A DNA stretch of 24,333 bases from a virus (IMGVR_UViG_3300035188_000145:1-24333); one strand, 5' to 3'; numbered from the stretch's first letter, positions 14,504-22,332 are shown. The notes: generated by a model from the sequence alone, not told the origin. A program made the numbers and translations.

Positions 14504-14519
14504 TTTTAACTAGTTAAAA
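14504..14519. other. Perfect 16-bp palindrome between genes 22 and 23
   Basis: TTTTAACTAGTTAAAA, ending one base short of the gene 22 stop and 22 nt upstream of the capsid ATG. The AT-rich symmetric sequence could be a protein-binding operator or a weak RNA hairpin in the 22-23 junction. It has no loop and few GC pairs, so a terminator is unlikely. Confidence 0.5.
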
Positions 14520-15929
14520 TTATCTTGGAAGAGATTTTCCAATTGCTCTCACGTAGTTGGCCATTGGACCGTTTAGAGCGCCTTCAGTTAGGGCCTGTGG
14601 GTCATTTGATGACTCAACCTTGTCAAGCACATTGTCGGTCTTGACCGCTACTGGGAAATAATTCTCCCTTAGTGTCTCGATTTTATCGATAAACTCTTCA
14701 TCGGATGTATAAGCAACGTTTTCTAGTAGAGAAGATAGCTTCTCTGCCTGAACGTCTGTTAGACCTTCACAAACAGAACCGATTAGCTCTGCCTTGCGGG
14801 CCTCAGCAATAACGCCAGTTAGCTGGACATTGCGCTGAATTTCTTCATTAAGTTTAGATTCTAGTTCCTCAACGGTTGCTGATAGTTCTTCAACTACTGA
14901 AACCTGCTCTTCCGGAACGTCGATATAATGTTCTGAGAATAGGGCACGAAGACCAGAAATGAAATCTTCTGTTAGCTCGCTACGGAGAGCGGACTCAACA
15001 GCAACTTCATTTTCTTCAATCCACTGTTCAACAACATAGTTTAGATAGTCATCAACCTTAGTTGAAATGTTTTCGTAGATTTCTGCAACTTTTTCTTCTA
15101 GAGTTTCAGCATATGCCTGCTCTAGTAGTGCAACTTCTTCTTCAATCTTAGCCTTTACAGCGGCTTCGAAAATTGTTGTAGCCTTAGCGTGGAACTCTTC
15201 GGATAGGTTCTCACCTTCTAGAAGTGCATTAACATGCTCGGACATATCAACTTCATATGTCTCTAGTGCTTCTGCGACTTCTTCTGAAACTGTTTCCTCT
15301 TCCTCGGAAATGAACTCAAAGTTTTCGTCAATAGCAGCAAGAATTTCTTCTTCTGATAGACCAGCCTCGATGCCTTCGTTGATAAAAGCCTCTAGCTCTT
15401 CGGAAAGCTCTAGCTCCTCATCACACTTTTCCATCTTGCCTTCGTGCTTCTCTTCCTTGTCCTCATCCTCGTCCTCGTCGTCCTTTTTGGACTTACGGGC
15501 TTCCTTAAGGGCCTTTAGACGCTCGGCTAGAGAAATTTTATCTTCTTCGGAGAATACTTCTCCTTCTGCTTCTTCGTCCTCTGATAGCTTCTTTGTTGGC
15601 TCTGCATGTGAACCAGAACCCTTTACAGAGGTGTCTCTTTTCTTACCACCAGCTGCCTTTGCACCTAGGTTTTCTTTTGCAGTGGATGTTGGTGTTGCTC
15701 CACCTAGATCCTCTGCATGGCCTGTCGGATCAGGTGCGCCTGGATTTGGGTGACGACCTTCAACAGCCTTTGAACTTGGACGTAGTGTCTTAGCGTTAGC
15801 TGTGGATGCTGTAGAAGGATCGACTGGATTTGGGTTAGAAATCTTACCTGGAGAAACCTCAGGATAGATACCCTCATTCAGTGCTTTACCTTCTAGAACA
15901 GCCTTAGCTGTTTCTGTTAGTGATGCCAT
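14520..15929 (-). CDS. gp22: Prohead scaffold core protein gp22, with long N-terminal extension
   Basis: A 469-aa, very acidic, coiled-coil protein in the position of gene 22 (T4 269 aa). The first 120 residues are low complexity (Pro, Ala, Thr, Gly), followed by a mixed-charge KSKKDDEDEDEDKEE run and then 250 residues of Glu-rich helix (EALETYEVDMSEHVNALLEG, ELSATVEELESKLNEEIQ). The C-terminus LTEGALNGPMANYVRAIGKSLPR looks like the conserved shell-binding end. LxE sites, for example LNE at 17-19 and LTE near the C-terminus, would be cut by gp21 so that the core is digested before DNA packaging. The Ser-rich frame on the other strand is only its complement. Confidence 0.9.
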   Translation of the reverse strand: MASLTETAKAVLEGKALNEGIYPEVSPGKISNPNPVDPSTASTANAKTLRPSSKAVEGRHPNPGAPDPTGHAEDLGGATPTSTAKENLGAKAAGGKKRDTSVKGSGSHAEPTKKLSEDEEAEGEVFSEEDKISLAERLKALKEARKSKKDDEDEDEDKEEKHEGKMEKCDEELELSEELEAFINEGIEAGLSEEEILAAIDENFEFISEEEETVSEEVAEALETYEVDMSEHVNALLEGENLSEEFHAKATTIFEAAVKAKIEEEVALLEQAYAETLEEKVAEIYENISTKVDDYLNYVVEQWIEENEVAVESALRSELTEDFISGLRALFSEHYIDVPEEQVSVVEELSATVEELESKLNEEIQRNVQLTGVIAEARKAELIGSVCEGLTDVQAEKLSSLLENVAYTSDEEFIDKIETLRENYFPVAVKTDNVLDKVESSNDPQALTEGALNGPMANYVRAIGKSLPR

Positions 15930-15955
15930 AGTTAGAATACTCCTTTTCCTAATAT

Positions 15956-15963
15956 ATATTTAG
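15956..15963 (-). promoter_or_regulatory. Late-promoter-like box before gene 22
   Basis: Minus strand CTAAATAT between the gene 21 stop (15969) and the gene 22 start (15929), followed by an AAAGGAG ribosome site. One to two mismatches to T4 TATAAATA. Confidence 0.5.
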
Positions 15964-15968
15964 TAATT

Positions 15969-16616
15969 TCAAAGTTTTGAAATATAGTTTTCAAAAATCT
16001 TCAAGGCAACTTCTTCAACATCGTGTCTAGATGCTTCACGAATTAGTTTCTTTGCTCTTTCGTTATGCACTTCTTTCCACTGATCATTTTCAAATACCCA
16101 CTCTTTACCTTCCATGATGCCTTGCACAAAAGCGTCTGGTGCGCTAGGGTCTGCCACAATGTCTGCCGCTGTAGCTAACTTAAAGTCGTCTTGAACTTGT
16201 TGAAAACCGTTCATTGCCCTTAGAGACCCTACGCCTCTTGTGGACACGCCAAGACTTGCACCGCCGTCTAGTAGACTCTTAACTATCTTTCCGTTAGGAG
16301 TATCTAATATCTTTGCTTTACCAATAAAGTTGGTTCCATCAGGATACAACTTTGTAATCATATGTGAAACTCTGTCTAGGTTGATTTGAGGATTCTCTGG
16401 ATGACCTAGCTCACCAAATGCTCTGTTCTTTGAAACATACTCACGGTTATATCTGTCTGCTTCCTTTGAAAGAATATTCATAGGATAGACACGACCATTT
16501 CTGTTCTGCTTTTCAGCCTGCATAAAGATACCAGTGATAAAGTGATTCTTACCACCTTTACCATCTGATTCTACCAGATACCGAATGTCTTGAACTTCTT
16601 CTCTAATAAGTTTCAT
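15969..16616 (-). CDS. gp21: Prohead core protease gp21
   Basis: A 215-aa serine protease (T4 gp21 212 aa) that matures the prohead by cutting after LxE or IxE. Visible: GIFMQAEKQNRNGRVYP (29-45), the FGELGH72P catalytic-His region, and the DGGASLGVSTRGVGSL stretch (117-132), which holds the nucleophile, S121 or S125. Asp partners are plausible at the following DFKLATAADIVADPSAPDAFV. The last 40 residues may be removed by self-cleavage. A good late box (16642-16649) stands in front. Confidence 0.95.
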   Translation of the reverse strand: MKLIREEVQDIRYLVESDGKGGKNHFITGIFMQAEKQNRNGRVYPMNILSKEADRYNREYVSKNRAFGELGHPENPQINLDRVSHMITKLYPDGTNFIGKAKILDTPNGKIVKSLLDGGASLGVSTRGVGSLRAMNGFQQVQDDFKLATAADIVADPSAPDAFVQGIMEGKEWVFENDQWKEVHNERAKKLIREASRHDVEEVALKIFENYISKL

Positions 16617-16641
16617 TTATTTTCCCTTAGAAATCTTTTCC

Positions 16642-16649
16642 TATTTATG
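16642..16649 (-). promoter_or_regulatory. T4-type late promoter box before gene 21
   Basis: Minus strand CATAAATA followed by GG, one base from TATAAATA, in the gap between the 201-aa gene (stop 16655) and gene 21. Confidence 0.65.
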
Positions 16650-16654
16650 TTCCG

Positions 16655-17260
16655 TTATACACTCTTTAATGTGCCTGCAACTACTTGTAACGCTTTTCTC
16701 GCAATTTTACCACCGAGACCACCTTTAGAGGGTTCGTCTTTCTTCACATAGTCTGCTTCACGGCCTCTAAATGTGTTCCAGTTTCTACGAAGGACTCCGA
16801 CCTTTTTACTATCTTCTGGTCTTTCGACTCCGTGTGATTTTCTTAGATCAGCGGCTTGCTTTTCTGAATCAGCTCCAGATGAATCACGCTTTTCTCTTTC
16901 AACGTCTCGTATTGCTCTCAAACCAGTTCTATACAGTTTTGATCTCCATGTTTTAGGGGCGAGACCTGCTTCATCTAATGTTTCTTCCGAAACTTTTTTC
17001 TTTTTTACTTTGACCAGCTTCTTCATCTTGATATCTCTTGGGTCCTGAAGAACATCGGCAGCTTTTCTATATCCTGCTTTCTTACGATCTTCAATTTCTT
17101 GTCTTGTCAAACCACCAAGTGCTTCGTTCATATCAGCAGCAACCATACGCTTCTTTTCATATAGTTTCTTTTCCATAATGGAGTTTAGTTTTTCTTGAAG
17201 AAGATTTTCTGCTAGAACAAAGTTTTTATCTAGAATGGATTCTACTAGATGTTCTGACAT
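16655..17260 (-). CDS. Prohead core protein, gp67-like at the N-terminus
   Basis: A 201-aa basic protein whose ATG overlaps the preceding stop as TAATG. Residues 1-48 (HLVESILDKNFVLAENLLQ, then EKLNSIMEKKLYEKKRMVAADM) follow the pattern of T4 gp67 (LIEAIKSNDLVAARKLFAEAM...IDLIKEEKIAIA): a short helix, a second helix with A-x-x-L/F, then L-x-x-K-K-x-x-x-A. The rest is Lys/Arg-rich (KMKKLVKVKKKKVSEE) and lacks the acidic tail of T4 gp67. Possible gp21 cleavage sites include TLDE and VERPE. Position next to 21 agrees with a core component; it may also stay with the DNA after cleavage. Confidence 0.65.
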   Translation of the reverse strand: MSEHLVESILDKNFVLAENLLQEKLNSIMEKKLYEKKRMVAADMNEALGGLTRQEIEDRKKAGYRKAADVLQDPRDIKMKKLVKVKKKKVSEETLDEAGLAPKTWRSKLYRTGLRAIRDVEREKRDSSGADSEKQAADLRKSHGVERPEDSKKVGVLRRNWNTFRGREADYVKKDEPSKGGLGGKIARKALQVVAGTLKSV

Positions 17261-17775
17261 TAGACTACTCCTGGAATGTTGAAGTCGGATGGTCTTGCTG
17301 TCTGACCAGCATCATAGTCTCTGTTGTCTTTCTTTAGGTCAATATAGATTGTAACATGATCATTATTCTCAAACACAGAGTCCATTATAATATCACCATT
17401 AACATTTGCAGATGGAGTAGCAATAGCATCACCGTGACCTAAGCCGGTAAAGTTGTAGTCGAAGAAACCTTCACCAAATGAAGCAAACACGGATGATCCG
17501 TTTGAACCATTAGTTGTTTCCCACATTAATTCAACATGGCCTTTGTTTTTAGCTGCATAGGAACCAAAAATTCTAACGATAGATGTTCTATAAACACCTT
17601 TGGCATTGGTATTACCAGACATAATCTTACCGCTTGTGTTTAGTGAATAAGCAAGACCAGATACATCCAGAATTTTTGTGTTTGCTTCATCTGTACCATC
17701 TGATGTAATGTGATATCTAATCAATGCTCTATTAGTGCTATCAATTAGCTTTGTTTGTGTTATTATATTTGCCAT
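17260..17775 (-). CDS. Conserved beta-rich structural-type protein
   Basis: A 171-aa protein between the prohead core genes, starting 2 nt after the 288-aa gene. The sequence is beta-rich with Ser, Asn and Gly: IDSTNRALIRYHITSDGTDE, KILDVSGLAYSLN, YRTSIVRIFGSYA, HVELMWETTNGS, VFENNDHVTIYIDLKKDNRDYDAGQTARPSDFN. The ending DLKKDxRDYDAGQ is one I associate with conserved small proteins of marine T4-like phages encoded near 20-23 and thought to be virion parts. A capsid decoration role is possible but not shown. Confidence 0.7.
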   Translation of the reverse strand: MANIITQTKLIDSTNRALIRYHITSDGTDEANTKILDVSGLAYSLNTSGKIMSGNTNAKGVYRTSIVRIFGSYAAKNKGHVELMWETTNGSNGSSVFASFGEGFFDYNFTGLGHGDAIATPSANVNGDIIMDSVFENNDHVTIYIDLKKDNRDYDAGQTARPSDFNIPGVV

Positions 17776-17777
17776 CG

Positions 17778-18644
17778 TTAGTTCCTAATTGAAAATGTTA
17801 ATAGTCTTTTGAAGGACTCTAGGTCGTCGTTTAACATGTTCTCAACAATCTTCTTGTTTTTGCTATTGACCGAGTCATAAACTTCAAGTATTCTTTTAGC
17901 CATACTGTTATTTAGTGTAATTGTTTTTCCGTTTATTTCAATAACATCTGTCTCAATATTTTCTTTAATCATCTGTCTCATTTTGTTAATTTTATTTTCA
18001 TTAACTGTAGACTGCTTGAGTTCTTTGGCCGTCGCTGTTTTTAATCTAGATTGAAAGACAGCATCCGACTTATTAGAAGATGCTTTCCATGATGATCCGG
18101 TTTTGATAGAACCTAGCGGTCTCTTGAATCCTGAGGTAGATGATTGTGATGAACTAGTTGATTCTCCGGAGTCTGACTTCTCTTGTGGCTGCTTGGATTG
18201 TCTAGCACTAGCCTTCAGTTCATCAGACTTACCTTTAATATAACCTTTTACACCGCCGGCCAGTGCACCTGTGGCCATACCGGCCAGGCCACCTCTTGCG
18301 CCTGCTACTGCACCCTTTGCCGCACCTTTTAGTGTTTCCCAAGTCGTACCTTCTTCAATGTCGTCATGCAATACAGCTTCACTTAGATTGATATTACCCT
18401 TGGGTCCAAAAGGAACAGAAAGATACTTATCTATCATCTTTGAATAGTATAGGGCAACGACCTGCTTATCTGGATATATTCTATACTGGATACGTCTGAA
18501 CATCAACAAAACAGGCATCTCTTTAGATGAAGGTATGCCTGTGCTTAGTTTTTCACCTTTTGACTCAAGCATGTTATCCTCGAAGAAATCAATTTCCTGA
18601 GTTGATGAACCACATTCTTCACGGATCTGCTTGAGAGTTTTCAT
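17778..18644 (-). CDS. Prohead-core-region protein with glycine-zipper segment (possible gp68 counterpart)
   Basis: A 288-aa protein in the place where T4 has gene 68. The N-terminal 100 residues are compact (MFRRIQYRIYPDKQVVALYYSKMIDKYLSVPFG). Residues about 104-140 are Gly/Ala-rich and hydrophobic (GAAKGAVAGARGGLAGMATG, then ALAGGVKGYIKG), a glycine-zipper pattern of membrane-inserting or tightly packed helices. A Ser/Gln-rich linker follows. The C-terminus (AKRILEVYDSVNSKNKKIVENMLNDDLESFKRLLTFSIRN) matches a helical ending I associate with gp68-like core proteins of marine T4-like phages. The zipper would fit an internal head protein that meets the portal or is ejected with DNA; that is inference. 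Confidence 0.6.
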   Translation of the reverse strand: MKTLKQIREECGSSTQEIDFFEDNMLESKGEKLSTGIPSSKEMPVLLMFRRIQYRIYPDKQVVALYYSKMIDKYLSVPFGPKGNINLSEAVLHDDIEEGTTWETLKGAAKGAVAGARGGLAGMATGALAGGVKGYIKGKSDELKASARQSKQPQEKSDSGESTSSSQSSTSGFKRPLGSIKTGSSWKASSNKSDAVFQSRLKTATAKELKQSTVNENKINKMRQMIKENIETDVIEINGKTITLNNSMAKRILEVYDSVNSKNKKIVENMLNDDLESFKRLLTFSIRN

Positions 18645-18654
18645 AATTTAATCC

Positions 18655-19803
18655 TTACTGAGCAAAATAGTTTGAAGCAATTTCTCTTTTCTTTTCTTCA
18701 AGTTTCTGATTGACCTTTTCCTGAAGAACAGATGTAAAGTTTTCTTTCATTTCGATTAGTTTGTTTTCAGAAATGTTCATCAATGCTTCATTGATAACTT
18801 CTTTGGTATCCATTTTAGTTTCCTCTTTTACTTCTTTTTTGATATTACCTTTATCTTTTTTACCACTTTCAATAAACTTTTTGTTGATAGCACGGGTTAG
18901 TGTCTTGCTTGGTGCTTCTTTGCGCCAGAAACGAGCATTAGAAACCTTTCCGACCAATTCTGCGGAGATTTCATTGATTGTAGATTCCTCGCAGTTCCAT
19001 CTACGAAGTGCTTTATTGATATTTGAATCTGGATCTCTCGCTGTCTTAGCAGAGGTCAATCTCTTTTTCATTCCACCCATACGGGAACAGAATGCCTTAC
19101 GACGAGCCGCTCTTTTACCTGTTGGTTTCTTTTCGGTTACGGCTGTTTGTAACTTAGAACCTGGATTTTCTCTACGGTAAGCATCAACTGCCTTCTGCGA
19201 AAGACCATCCGTCTTATCTTTGCGATTTACATCTTGCCAGTCTTCTTGCATCTTTTTTACCTTCGATCTTAGATGTTCTCTTGCTTTATCATAACCTTTG
19301 ATAGTATAGTTTAACCCTGTGGCACCCCAACCTACGGCACCTGGCAATGTAGATGTGGCCGCTACCAAGCCTCTTTTCGGATCAACACCTTTACGGCCTT
19401 CTGCGGCATCACCTGCTACTTGCCCTAATGTTGCTAGATTGGCTATTGTCATTCCAACTTTAGCAGCTTTTTTAATCTTAGGAGAAATATTTACTTCATC
19501 CACTTTCATAACTTTTCTGGATGAACCTGTATAATCTCCGATAGTCTCGCTATCTCTTTCAGGTTCGGTAGACATACCTTCTTTTGTAATCTTAGTCTTT
19601 TCTAGCTTTGCTAGTTTCTTATAATAATCTGGTCTCTCTGAGATATGGTCTCTTGCGATTTCCAAAGCATCTTTATGGCTATCTGTATGTTCTTTCTCAA
19701 CTTCAGCACCGTGCTTAATAAGTTTGTTCATGCCGGCTACTGACATTTTCCACTTCTTAGCTAGTTCGGCCGCTGTAAGTGTTTTGACGCTTTTAAGAGA
19801 CAA
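18655..19803 (-). CDS. Mosaic prohead-region protein: DUF5661-like + DUF6321-like + gp67-like tail
   Basis: A 382-aa basic protein directly after the portal gene, starting at TTG 19803 (AAAGGA ribosome site, 8 nt spacing; the first ATG is only at residue 20). Three modules: residues 12-68, a helix-turn-helix-like start (AKKWKMSVAGMNKLIKHG) with VEKEHTDSHKDALEIARDH and PDYYKKLAKLE, the DUF5661 pattern; residues 200-271, LSQKAVDAYRRENPGSKLQT, KAFCSRMGGMKKRLTSAKTA, then DPDSNINKALRRWNC, the DUF6321 pattern with C239 and C271; residues 335-382, a gp67-like helix pair (NISENKLIEMKENFTSVLQ, EKVNQKLEEKKREIASNYF). A Gly/Ala-rich hydrophobic part lies at 112-165. It occupies the gene 67 position of T4 but is nearly five times longer. 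Confidence 0.7.
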   Translation of the reverse strand: MSLKSVKTLTAAELAKKWKMSVAGMNKLIKHGAEVEKEHTDSHKDALEIARDHISERPDYYKKLAKLEKTKITKEGMSTEPERDSETIGDYTGSSRKVMKVDEVNISPKIKKAAKVGMTIANLATLGQVAGDAAEGRKGVDPKRGLVAATSTLPGAVGWGATGLNYTIKGYDKAREHLRSKVKKMQEDWQDVNRKDKTDGLSQKAVDAYRRENPGSKLQTAVTEKKPTGKRAARRKAFCSRMGGMKKRLTSAKTARDPDSNINKALRRWNCEESTINEISAELVGKVSNARFWRKEAPSKTLTRAINKKFIESGKKDKGNIKKEVKEETKMDTKEVINEALMNISENKLIEMKENFTSVLQEKVNQKLEEKKREIASNYFAQ

Positions 19804-19821
19804 ATTACAATCCTTTTTATA

Positions 19822-19829
19822 CTATTTAG
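19822..19829 (-). promoter_or_regulatory. Late-promoter-like box after gene 20
   Basis: Minus strand CTAAATAG overlapping the portal stop codon and 18 nt upstream of the TTG start at 19803. A variant of TATAAATA; the same CTAAATA form recurs before gene 22 and before the second tube-fold gene. Confidence 0.48.
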
Positions 19830-21673
19830 TCGATAGGAACAAGTTCACCATTTTCATTTATATGGGTTACTTCACCTTGCCCATTAGCATATTTATTAGA
19901 TCCAACATAAACTAGACCTAATTCTTTTGCTTCTTTGACAACCGACTTCTTAGCTGGAGTAGCAGACTTCTTTGATTGTATCTGTGCCAACTTGATCTTC
20001 TTGTCCATCATTTTGGATTCATGATCTTGGCCAGACTTTTCTGATTTATTTGGACCTTGATCCGGACCAGTTATCTTTTCAACTTCCTGGTTGACATGAG
20101 CCTGTGCAATCTGTTGTTGTGCGCCGAATGCAATCTGATTTTGCATATCTTGTTGCTGTTGTGCTTGCTGATCAATCATAGCCTGTTGCTGTTGAGCGGC
20201 TATGATTTGTGCTTCTTGCTGCATCTGTTCATTGATTTCTTCGATATCTTCATCGGTTTGCTGTAGGATATTCTTGCGAACCCACATAATAGAATAATAT
20301 CTACCAACGAACGGATCAACTTTGATTAGTGTATCTAAACGTAGATTTAGAAGTTCCGCTTCTTTGAGTTCATCAAAGTTATTGTCTTTCTTATAGTCAT
20401 ACCATATATCTTCTTTGATTTCTTTCCATTCTTCGTCGGTACAAACCTTTTTTAATACCAACTGAATACGAAGTAGTTCATCAAATAGTGTGGAGAACTT
20501 ATTGCGAAGTCTGGTAACAAACTTATTGAACTTTAGCTCGTCTCTTGTAATTTCTGTGGTACGACCTAAGGTAAAACCTGGGCTCTGCTCCATACGTGAA
20601 ACAGGAACACCAAGAGCCTTGTATAGTTTTGTTTGGAAATACTTGACATCTTCTAGTTCGCCAAGGTTTCTTGCTCCTTCCAGTGTGGAGATTTCAGTTC
20701 CCTTGGATCCTTCACGGCGTGGTAGCCAAAAATCTTCTAGCATTGATAGATGCTTACGGTCGTCTTTGATTTCACCAGTATTGGAATCGTAAACTAGTTT
20801 GTTACGATACTTGACCATGATATCACGGACATACTGTTCCGCTTTGACTGTTGGCATGTTACCAACGTCAATATAGAATACACGGCGCTCTGGCGCTCTT
20901 GATAGACGATAGATAACGGTAGCATCTTCGACCATTCTCAGATTGTTGAATGGCTTGATTGCTTTGTGTAGATAGGAAAGTACCATGGTTTGCTTTGGAT
21001 CCATGATACCTGAATTGACATTGACTACAGAATCGGCGGCAATCTTGGCACCCAGATTTGTACCAGAGCCAATCATTCCTCTTTCATTGTAGAGGTAATA
21101 CTCAATTTGTCTTTTGATTAGTTCGACGCCAGTGTTCGGATCACGCATCTTTTGGATTTCACGGATCTTACGAATACGGCGTGGGTCGATATATCTTATC
21201 TCTTGAATACCTGCGGCAGGTAACGCCTCGTCAATCACTATATGATAAAAAAGTCTTCCATCAATATACCAACGACGAAACACATCATGTCCCATGTTAC
21301 CAAAGTTCATCAACTTGAGGATGTAGTTGAACTCGTCCTCAATACGCTTCTTTAGTTGTGGGGTAAGTTTGACATCATCTAGATTGATTTCTACAGAAGT
21401 ACCTGAATCTTCTACTACGATGGCTTCATTTACGATTTCATCGATGGCAGATTCCATTTCAGGCTGGATGGATAATTCTCTATACTTTGTAATAAGCTGT
21501 GTTTCATTTCTAAATGTACCATCAAGATCGACATATGTTCCATAGTAACCAGCACCAGCAACCGTTACCGCACCGTCATTGTTTTCGGGCAGGGTAAACG
21601 TTTTCTGTCTTTGTTGATCTTCTAAGCGAGGATCGATCTTATCAGCGCCGATCTGAAAGCCAAATAATTTCAC
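19826..21673 (-). CDS. gp20: Portal vertex protein gp20
   Basis: A 615-aa portal (T4 gp20 524 aa), the dodecameric ring for head assembly start, DNA packaging and exit. Starts at GTG 21673 with AAAGGA 8 nt upstream. Recognised by IQPEMESAIDEIVNEAIV, the clip/stem part RLSRAPERRVFYIDVGNMP, RDIMVKYRNKLVYDSNTGEI, MLEDFWLPRREGSKGTEI and VKYFQTKLYKALGVPVSRM. The extra length is C-terminal: about 45 residues very rich in Gln (AAQQQQAMIDQQAQQQQDMQNQ), a charged linker, then a small end domain (LGLVYVGSNKYANGQGEVTH...). The Gln-rich part could be crown or barrel helix extending into the capsid. A strong terminator separates it from gene 19, yet I see no clear late box of its own. Confidence 0.97.
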   Translation of the reverse strand: MKLFGFQIGADKIDPRLEDQQRQKTFTLPENNDGAVTVAGAGYYGTYVDLDGTFRNETQLITKYRELSIQPEMESAIDEIVNEAIVVEDSGTSVEINLDDVKLTPQLKKRIEDEFNYILKLMNFGNMGHDVFRRWYIDGRLFYHIVIDEALPAAGIQEIRYIDPRRIRKIREIQKMRDPNTGVELIKRQIEYYLYNERGMIGSGTNLGAKIAADSVVNVNSGIMDPKQTMVLSYLHKAIKPFNNLRMVEDATVIYRLSRAPERRVFYIDVGNMPTVKAEQYVRDIMVKYRNKLVYDSNTGEIKDDRKHLSMLEDFWLPRREGSKGTEISTLEGARNLGELEDVKYFQTKLYKALGVPVSRMEQSPGFTLGRTTEITRDELKFNKFVTRLRNKFSTLFDELLRIQLVLKKVCTDEEWKEIKEDIWYDYKKDNNFDELKEAELLNLRLDTLIKVDPFVGRYYSIMWVRKNILQQTDEDIEEINEQMQQEAQIIAAQQQQAMIDQQAQQQQDMQNQIAFGAQQQIAQAHVNQEVEKITGPDQGPNKSEKSGQDHESKMMDKKIKLAQIQSKKSATPAKKSVVKEAKELGLVYVGSNKYANGQGEVTHINENGELVPID

Positions 21674-21697
21674 AATATAATCCTTTTATTAGAATAA

Positions 21698-21727
21698 AAT
21701 TCCATGGAGATTTCTCTCCATGGAATT
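21698..21727 (-). terminator. Intrinsic terminator between genes 19 and 20
   Basis: Perfect 13-bp stem (21698-21710 with 21715-21727), minus-strand loop GAAA, extended by a G-U and an A-U pair, and followed on the minus strand by TTATTCT. It lies 14 nt after the gene 19 stop. It should stop most of the abundant sheath/tube transcript before the portal gene, matching the low copy number of portal. Confidence 0.85.
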
Positions 21728-21741
21728 CTTGGTGTAGTATA

Positions 21742-22311
21742 TTAAGCTGATGAAGAATCGGTTGTAGGTGAAATTGGACCTAGAGATTCCCACCACTGAT
21801 AGGCGAAGGTGACAGCAAATTCTTCAATCTGGTCACCAGATGCCCAATCAAGATCAATAGCAGAAACGTCAGTTGGGAAACAACCAACAATCTTATATGT
21901 CTTGATGGCTTCACCTGTCTTTGCATACTGTGTAACGAAGGCATCTACCTGATACTGTGAAGCAACAGCTAGACCACCGTTACGAAGATTTGCAACGTGT
22001 GAATTTAGACCAGACATCCATCTTTCGAAAGCATTGCGGATAGCAAAGTCTTCGTCATTGATAACTGTGAATGACCAGTCAGGGAAGGTTCTTGTCCCTG
22101 CTACTTTAATCTCACGACCGAAGTAGTTAACAGGAATAGAAGATACGCTATCTCCTGGTAGGGAGGTTGAACGTGCCTTGAAAGTTACCTGCTGTGCGGG
22201 TGCACCTGGTGCACCCAACACGTTAGGAAATGTAATAGCAACGTCAAATAGGGCTGCTCTTGCTCCATCGGTGACAAGACTTGCTCTAAATGCTTGAACA
22301 TTAAATGCCAT
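21742..22311 (-). CDS. gp19: Tail tube protein gp19
   Basis: A 189-aa tube protein (T4 gp19 163 aa) that stacks as hexameric rings inside the sheath. Family signs: FDVAITFPNVLG at the N-terminus, QVTFKARSTSLPGDSVSSIPVNYFGREIKVAGTRTFPDWSFTVINDEDFAIRNAFERWM, KIVGCFPTDVSAIDLDW and EFAVTFAYQWWE. The position directly after the sheath gene is that of T4. A short Ser/Thr/Pro tail ends the protein. It has an AAAGGAG ribosome site and its own late box overlapping the gene 18 stop. Confidence 0.95.
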   Translation of the reverse strand: MAFNVQAFRASLVTDGARAALFDVAITFPNVLGAPGAPAQQVTFKARSTSLPGDSVSSIPVNYFGREIKVAGTRTFPDWSFTVINDEDFAIRNAFERWMSGLNSHVANLRNGGLAVASQYQVDAFVTQYAKTGEAIKTYKIVGCFPTDVSAIDLDWASGDQIEEFAVTFAYQWWESLGPISPTTDSSSA

Positions 22312-22332
22312 TTGTTAATTCTCCTTTGTCTG

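Noticed and set aside
15310-15753. 147-codon Ser-rich plus-strand frame
   Set aside because: It is the exact complement of the Glu/Asp-rich scaffold gene; Glu and Lys codons read backwards as Ser, Phe and Leu. No ribosome site or family.
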